DNA from: Bromus sterilis
Lineage: Eukaryota > Streptophyta > Magnoliopsida > Poales > Poaceae
NCBI GenBank assembly: GCA_950022295.1
Contig: OX465598.1
Coordinates: forward strand, 62,976,001 to 63,040,000
Direction: 5' to 3'
DNA: 64,000 nucleotides
Part shown: positions 59,228-64,000 of the stretch, piece after piece
How positions within the stretch are numbered: position 1 is the stretch's first letter
Layout: each line of letters begins with the position of its first letter
The notes under the pieces: model-generated
What the model saw: only the letters and a program-made list of their open reading frames with translations
The model's database searches: none
Told to the model about the DNA's origin: nothing
Translations under genes and position numbers: made by a program

Positions 59228-59909
59228 CAGCACAAGAGTACAAAGGTGCCTCGATCATGTGAGGCATCTCACGAGGTCTCGAAAGTGGAGGCACAAAGAA
59301 GGAAGAGATAGATCACATGGCTACTGGTCACGGACCCATGGTCCAAGGGAAACTATTCACGGTACATACGGGAGGCTTCCATGGCTATGGATGGTCTCCC
59401 GGAGGGGGTAGCTATTCCCGGCAGGGTGCCGGGGCAGCTTCTCCAGGCAGCCCCGATCTTGAAATGGCGGCGGCGGTCCAGAGGCAAGTTCGCGGAAAAT
59501 ATATCGATATTAGGGGTTTCCACCCCGAGGGCTAAATATAGACGGAGGGGGGTGTCGAGGGGACCCACAGGGAAGCCAGGAGGGTGTCCGGCGCGGCCTA
59601 GGGTGGGGCCGCGCCAGGGACCCTTCTGGAGTCCCTGTGGTGCCCCCTTCCGCTGCCTTGGTGATTCCGGAAGCTTCCGGGTCGCTGATTTTTTATCTGA
59701 TTTTCTTGGATTTTTTGGAGCACTTTTAATGGCCGGAAAACCTGAAATACAAAAACAGCAGAAAACAACAACTGGCAGCTGGGTGCACTGGGTTAATAGA
59801 TTAGACCAAATATGCTCAAAAGTGTATGAAAGTTCAAGCAAATCATGGCAAAGTCACACAAAACATGCATGGAGCAAGTAGAAATTATAGATACGTTTGG
59901 GACGTATCA
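59228..59909 (-). repeat. D 3' LTR, right segment
   Basis: This continues the LTR broken by F, matching 25737-26417 of the E LTR (shared gtgcctcgatcatg, gacccatggtccaa and agatacgtttgggacgtatca). A reversed TATA-like ctaaatatag lies at 59533-59542. It ends cgtatca at 59909. Confidence 0.85.
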
Positions 59910-62654
59910 ACATCCCCAAGCATAATTCCTTCTTGTCCTCGAGTAGATAAATGATAACAAGCATAATTTCTGTGGTGACATGCCACACAACCATAAAAGG
60001 ACTTTTAAGTAAAGCAATCAAAGCATGCAATTCAATTCAAGTCTTATCAAGCAAGAGTCTATATTAGCATTGACACAAGCAACAAAAGAACAAAAGGTGC
60101 AAGAGCTCTCGCTGTCCGTGACTCGAATGTCTCCAGATGGTGTTTGCGTGCAAGCAAGGGATAGGGAAATACGAGAGAAAAAAGTAATTGTTGAGAACAA
60201 CTATCCACTAGTCAGGTACAAGTCAAACTGATCCACTCCCTTTCGATATTTTGAGCACTCATGCAATGGATGAGCGTGAGCAAGAAAGTTGACACCTAAA
60301 AGGCGAAACAGAAAGAAGGTGGAGGAGGAAGACAAAAAGGTGTGAAAGGCTCACATCAATGAGGACAATCATAGGCGAGAGAAGGCCATATGATAGATAT
60401 GATGTGAGGAGTAGGGATTGCCATGCAACGGATGCACATGTGACCTAAAAGCTCTCCAATGGAACTAGTGGGGGTGCATCTAACTTGCTTGCTCAAGAAG
60501 ACCTAGATCTCATTTGAGGAGGCTCATCATTGGAATATACAAGCCAAGTTCTATAGTGTGAAGGTCCCCACATAGCTATCTGCATGATGATGATCTCTAT
60601 GGGGTACAAGGGATAGAGGATGAAGTACTAGTGTGGATCTCTCAAAAGGAATAGTAGTGTGCCCCCTTCTCTCTTTTTATTTATTTTTCTCTTTTTTCTA
60701 TATTTTTTTGTATTTTTTGGTGGCCTCAATGGCTCTTTCTATTTAACTCTCATTTGTCCTCTTTGGGATCTTTTGATTTTGTCCTCTTTGGGATCTTTTC
60801 CTCACTTTAGGGGAAACACTCTATATTTTACAAGAATATAGGAGATCTTTCACACTTTACCAAGGTACTCACATAAAGAAGATATACTATCATGATGCAA
60901 ATGTATGACATGAAGATCAAGTCATGAGAATATGGATGTTGCATGGCAATGTATCTCGGCAAGGCTATGGAAATGCCTTGTAGGTAGGTATGGTGGCTGT
61001 TTTGAGGAAATATATAAGGAGGTTTATAATGACAGAGCGTATCGTGCCAAGGGTTTGGATGCACCGGCGAAGTATGCGCCAACTCTCAAGATGATAAAGG
61101 GCAATGCACGGTACCGAAGAGGCTAGAAAAAGTATAGGTGGGTGGAAGTGTCAACTTTCGAATACTCACATTAGTCCGAAGAACTCATGCACTTATTATC
61201 GGTAACTCTCAATCTAATCAGGAGGTTCACAAAGAGACAAGTACCCCAAGGAGGAGTGTATGGGGGTTTGGTTATCCTTGCGCATCCTCGACTCATGGTA
61301 CGTGAGTGTACTCTAATATTCGAACCCTCCAGAGGTTAGTGATCCAACTAGTAGCTAGAGTTCTCAACATGAGTTTTTGGTTTTCGAAAAACACACGGAT
61401 TTCCCAAAATACGACATCTATCACTAATAGGCTCGAGATCTTGACACCAAAAGTTCAAACATTACTCTAGTCAACACCTCAAAACTTTTGCAAGTTACTA
61501 CTACAAAGAGAACAACAACTTCAACTACCTACTTCTAGTCAAGACACAAAACTCAGTGCAACAGGCAAACTCTCTAACAAGATAAAACATGCACCTATAG
61601 AAAGTTCAACCTAAAACAAAAGAAAAGCTCTAGAAAAACTAAAGCACTACAACTAAACAGAGCAACAACTAAGAAAAGAAAAAGAACAACTCACAGCTGA
61701 AAGAGTAAGCATGCAAATCCTATGAGGAGTTCTAATTCAAGCGGAGCGTGTATCTCTCCCACACAAAATAGTAAGTAAGATGGGATCTAACTTGTTACTA
61801 CAGCAAAAAAAGCAAAAACAAACCTAGAAAAGTAAAGAGCGAGACACTCCAAGCATAGCACACAACGCATGAAGTGATAAAAATATAGTGCAACGAGAGA
61901 CGAACTGATAATTGTTGATGAAGAAGGGGATGCACGGGGGCATCCCCAAGCTTAGACGCTTGAGTCTCCTTGAATATTTATTGGGGGTGCACATGGGCAT
62001 CCCCAAGCTTGAGCGTTTGACACTCCAAGATCTTCTTTCATCATCTTCCATCGCGCACTTGAAAACTCCCTTCATACACAACTCATTGTAGACTGATTAG
62101 AGAGGTTAGTACCCTAATAAAATATATATTTTCTCCACTGGAAATAAATATAATCTTGAAGAGCTACTGTTTCTCAAGATTGCCAAAAAGTTTTTGAAAA
62201 GAAAAAGCAAGCTTAAGGTTTGCAAAAGTAAGGAGAGACAAAACGTGGCAGAATATGTGAAAAACAGAACAGCAGATAGAAAAGAATTTTTTATGGATAC
62301 TTCTGCAACTCAAATCAAAAAACTCAGAACATACGCAAGTTTCGTAATTGTATAGAGCACGCTGTGTAAAAAATTTAGCTCAAAAAGATGAACTGGGATT
62401 TTCTCTGATTTTTCTAGTCACGAGGACAGAATCTGTTTTCTGGACAACAAGTCACAACTTTCACTTCCCTTGTCGTATGAGGCTATAAAAGGCACAAAGC
62501 TTGAAAAGTATAGATACAATGATGTTTCTACAGTAGTAACAATCATCAAGACCACTAAAAACAGAAGAAAAGCAAAAAGAAAAATCTAAATTCGTTGCGG
62601 GCTGCCTCCCGAAAGCGCTTCTTTAAAGCCATTAGCTAGGCTTAAAGCAAAAGA
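59910..62654 (-). other. non-coding interior of D with polypurine tract
   Basis: Next to the LTR the reversed sequence gcttggggatgt (59910-59922) is the polypurine tract. The remaining 2.7 kb has no domain I recognise. It includes T-rich runs (60660-60720), scattered short frames, and a two-copy repeat with gcatccccaagctt at 61938-62010. The part right of 62285 also exists in E. This region stands where pol would be in an autonomous element. Confidence 0.75.
61920..62040 (-). repeat. two-copy repeat with a polypurine-like core in D
   Basis: Two units about 60 bp apart share gggcatccccaagctt followed by gacgcttgag or gagcgtttga. Reversed, the core reads aagcttggggatgc, almost the polypurine tract found beside the LTR at 59910-59922. 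Confidence 0.65.
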
Positions 62655-64000
62655 TCAAGTTTTTTCAAGAAAATAACTAGCACGTGTGACGGACTCAAAA
62701 GGTAACTTAATATTTTTCCTAGGGAAATGTTCCATCCCTTTCTTGAGAGGGAATTGTAATTTGATATTCCCCTCTTTCATGTCAATAACAACACCAACTG
62801 TGCAAAGAAAAGGATGTCCCAAAATAATTGGACAAGAAGGTTCACATTCAATGTCCATAATAGTAAAATCAACGGGAACATAATTGTCATTGACAATCAT
62901 AAGAACATCGTCGATTTTCCCCAAAGGTTTCTTTACGGAAGAATAAACAAGACTAACATCAAAAGAACAAGGATCAAAAGGTTTCAATTCAAGCATATCA
63001 TACATTCTTTTGGGAATAACAGAGGTACTTGCTCCAACATCACAAAGAGCATAACAAGAGAAGTTATTCAATTTGATTTTTATCATAGGATCCCAACCAT
63101 CTTCTAGCTTCCTAGGTATGGAGGCTTCTAGTCTAAGATTATCCTCCCTAACTTTGATTAGAGCATTGGTGATATGCTCTGTGAAGGCAAGATTAAGTGT
63201 GCTAGTGTGGGGGTCTCTAGACATCTTGTGTAGGAAGCCAATAACTTCAGATAAAGTGCAGCTGTCAAAGTTTAAGTCACTACTATCTATCAGGGAGGTA
63301 GTGATATCATTTAAGCTCACTTGTTTTAAAGCCTCTATGTTCATAGAGGTTTCTTCATCTATGGTTGAGGTGGTAGCATCACCATTGATAGGTCCAGTGG
63401 GACTAGGGGTGTGATGGGTGCTAACAGTTTGGACATCTTCAACTACTTGGATAGTAGCTACTGTGTGGTAGGTAGGAAGGCTCTTAATTCTATCCTCGTC
63501 CTCTTTTTCTCTAGCCCATCTTTCTTTAAGTTTAGCCATCATCCTAATATTTTCATTGATTTGTAACTGGATAGCATTAATAGGAGTGACCTTACTCTCC
63601 TCAAGGGGAGAGGTTCTGATTTTTAACATCTCAACATCAAGGGGTAAGTTATCCACCTTCAAACAAAGATTATCTAATTTAACTAGTTTTTCTTCCACAT
63701 TCTTGTTGAAGGCTTTTTGGGTAGTGATAAAGTCTCTAAGCATACTCTCTAGTTCAGAAGTGGGGTTCTTGTTGCTAGGATAAGTGTTGTTGTTCCCATA
63801 GTTGTTGGATGGGAAAGGTCTAGGTTTACTAGCAAAGTTGCCCCTATAAGCATTATTGTTGAAGTTGTTTCTAGAGATAAAGTTCACATCTACTTGATCC
63901 TAAGCAATCAAAGAATTTAAAGGAACATTTTGAGGATCAATAGGAGACTGCTTGGTAAGTAGAGACATGATAAGGTTAACCTTTTCATTTAGAGAGGAGA
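62655..64000 (-). pseudogene. gypsy D gag C-terminal part and aspartic protease
   Basis: A frame of 410 codons (63887-62655), continuing in frame to the window edge beyond one TAG at 63900-63902. Order: gag tail upstream of the stop (LLTKQSPIDPQNVPLNSL), Asn-rich stretch, helical segment (NIRMMAKLKERWAREKEDED), acidic linker, and retropepsin with CDVGASTSVIPKRMYDMLE and PIILGHPFLCTVG. It is the better-preserved relative of E, which has two extra stops in the same span. The first codon of the open piece is not an ATG because gag extends rightwards out of the window. No RT follows. Confidence 0.88.

Larger units (their letters stand above)
47272..64000 (-). mobile_element. Athila-like gypsy D (Sabrina/WHAM-like), 3' part
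   Basis: A minus-strand element: 3' LTR 47272-48235 plus 59228-59909 (split by F, 1646 bp in all), polypurine tract, long non-coding interior, and then gag-protease running off the right edge. The 3' LTR matches the E LTR. No RT, RNase H or integrase lies between the protease (62655) and the 3' LTR, so the element appears non-autonomous. Its 5' LTR is outside the window. Confidence 0.85.

Noticed and set aside
47267..59914. acatt and acatc as a possible TSD around the D 3' LTR, making it a solo LTR
   Set aside because: The right side is followed by a polypurine tract and family interior, so the LTR belongs to a longer element running out of the window, and the match is imperfect.

Overview
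This 64 kb window looks like intergenic DNA from a large grass genome, most likely a Triticeae species (wheat, barley, rye or Aegilops). I see no ordinary host gene, tRNA or rRNA. Nearly every base belongs to a nest of LTR retrotransposons. The Triticeae assignment rests on recalled families: minus-strand Angela/BARE-type copia LTRs, gypsy LTRs ending in gacgtatca (reverse complement TGATACGTC) with an Athila-type PBS, and a chromodomain gypsy with very long LTRs. No database search was possible.

Layout. 1-4176: 3' part of a plus-strand copia element with broken pol and a 209 bp 3' LTR. 4177-4479: unassigned. 4480-22201: a minus-strand copia array in the order LTR1, interior A, LTR2, interior X, LTR3. 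Interior A is a decayed pol. Interior X has a nearly intact gag-pol. LTR2 and LTR3 are A/B hybrids, and LTR3 is cut off at 22201. A solo LTR (5789-7073, TSD aatac) sits in LTR1. 22202-26417: minus-strand Athila-like gypsy E (5' LTR, gag, protease), truncated on the left. E lies in the RNase H region of copia C, whose two coding halves are 26418-28019 and 44553-46821. C is split by G, a complete plus-strand chromodomain gypsy (28020-44552, TSD gggtg). G's 5' LTR holds a solo LTR, G' (30790-34873, TSD gctat). 46822-47271 is C's leader. From 47272 to the window end lies minus-strand Athila-like gypsy D. Its 3' LTR is split by F (48236-59227), a non-autonomous gypsy derivative with 4.3 kb LTRs and only a 604 bp interior. 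F's 3' LTR contains a copia solo LTR (52388-54182, TSD gcaag).

How the parts relate. X (copia) and G (gypsy) encode gag, protease, integrase, RT and RNase H, but both are now disrupted. A, F, and probably E and D, lack some or all of pol and would have needed enzymes in trans. Every coding region carries at least one stop or frameshift, so no element here is autonomous today. The order of events can be read from the nesting: C is older than E, G and D; G is older than G'; D is older than F; F is older than the solo LTR at 52388.

The observations most worth checking are: a hybrid double-promoter LTR; a tandem expansion of the RT active-site segment in interior A; a small exon-like ORF shared by the long LTRs of G, G' and F; a co-varying hairpin beside the polypurine tract in G and F; and a roughly 0.9 kb identical tract between otherwise diverged F LTRs.
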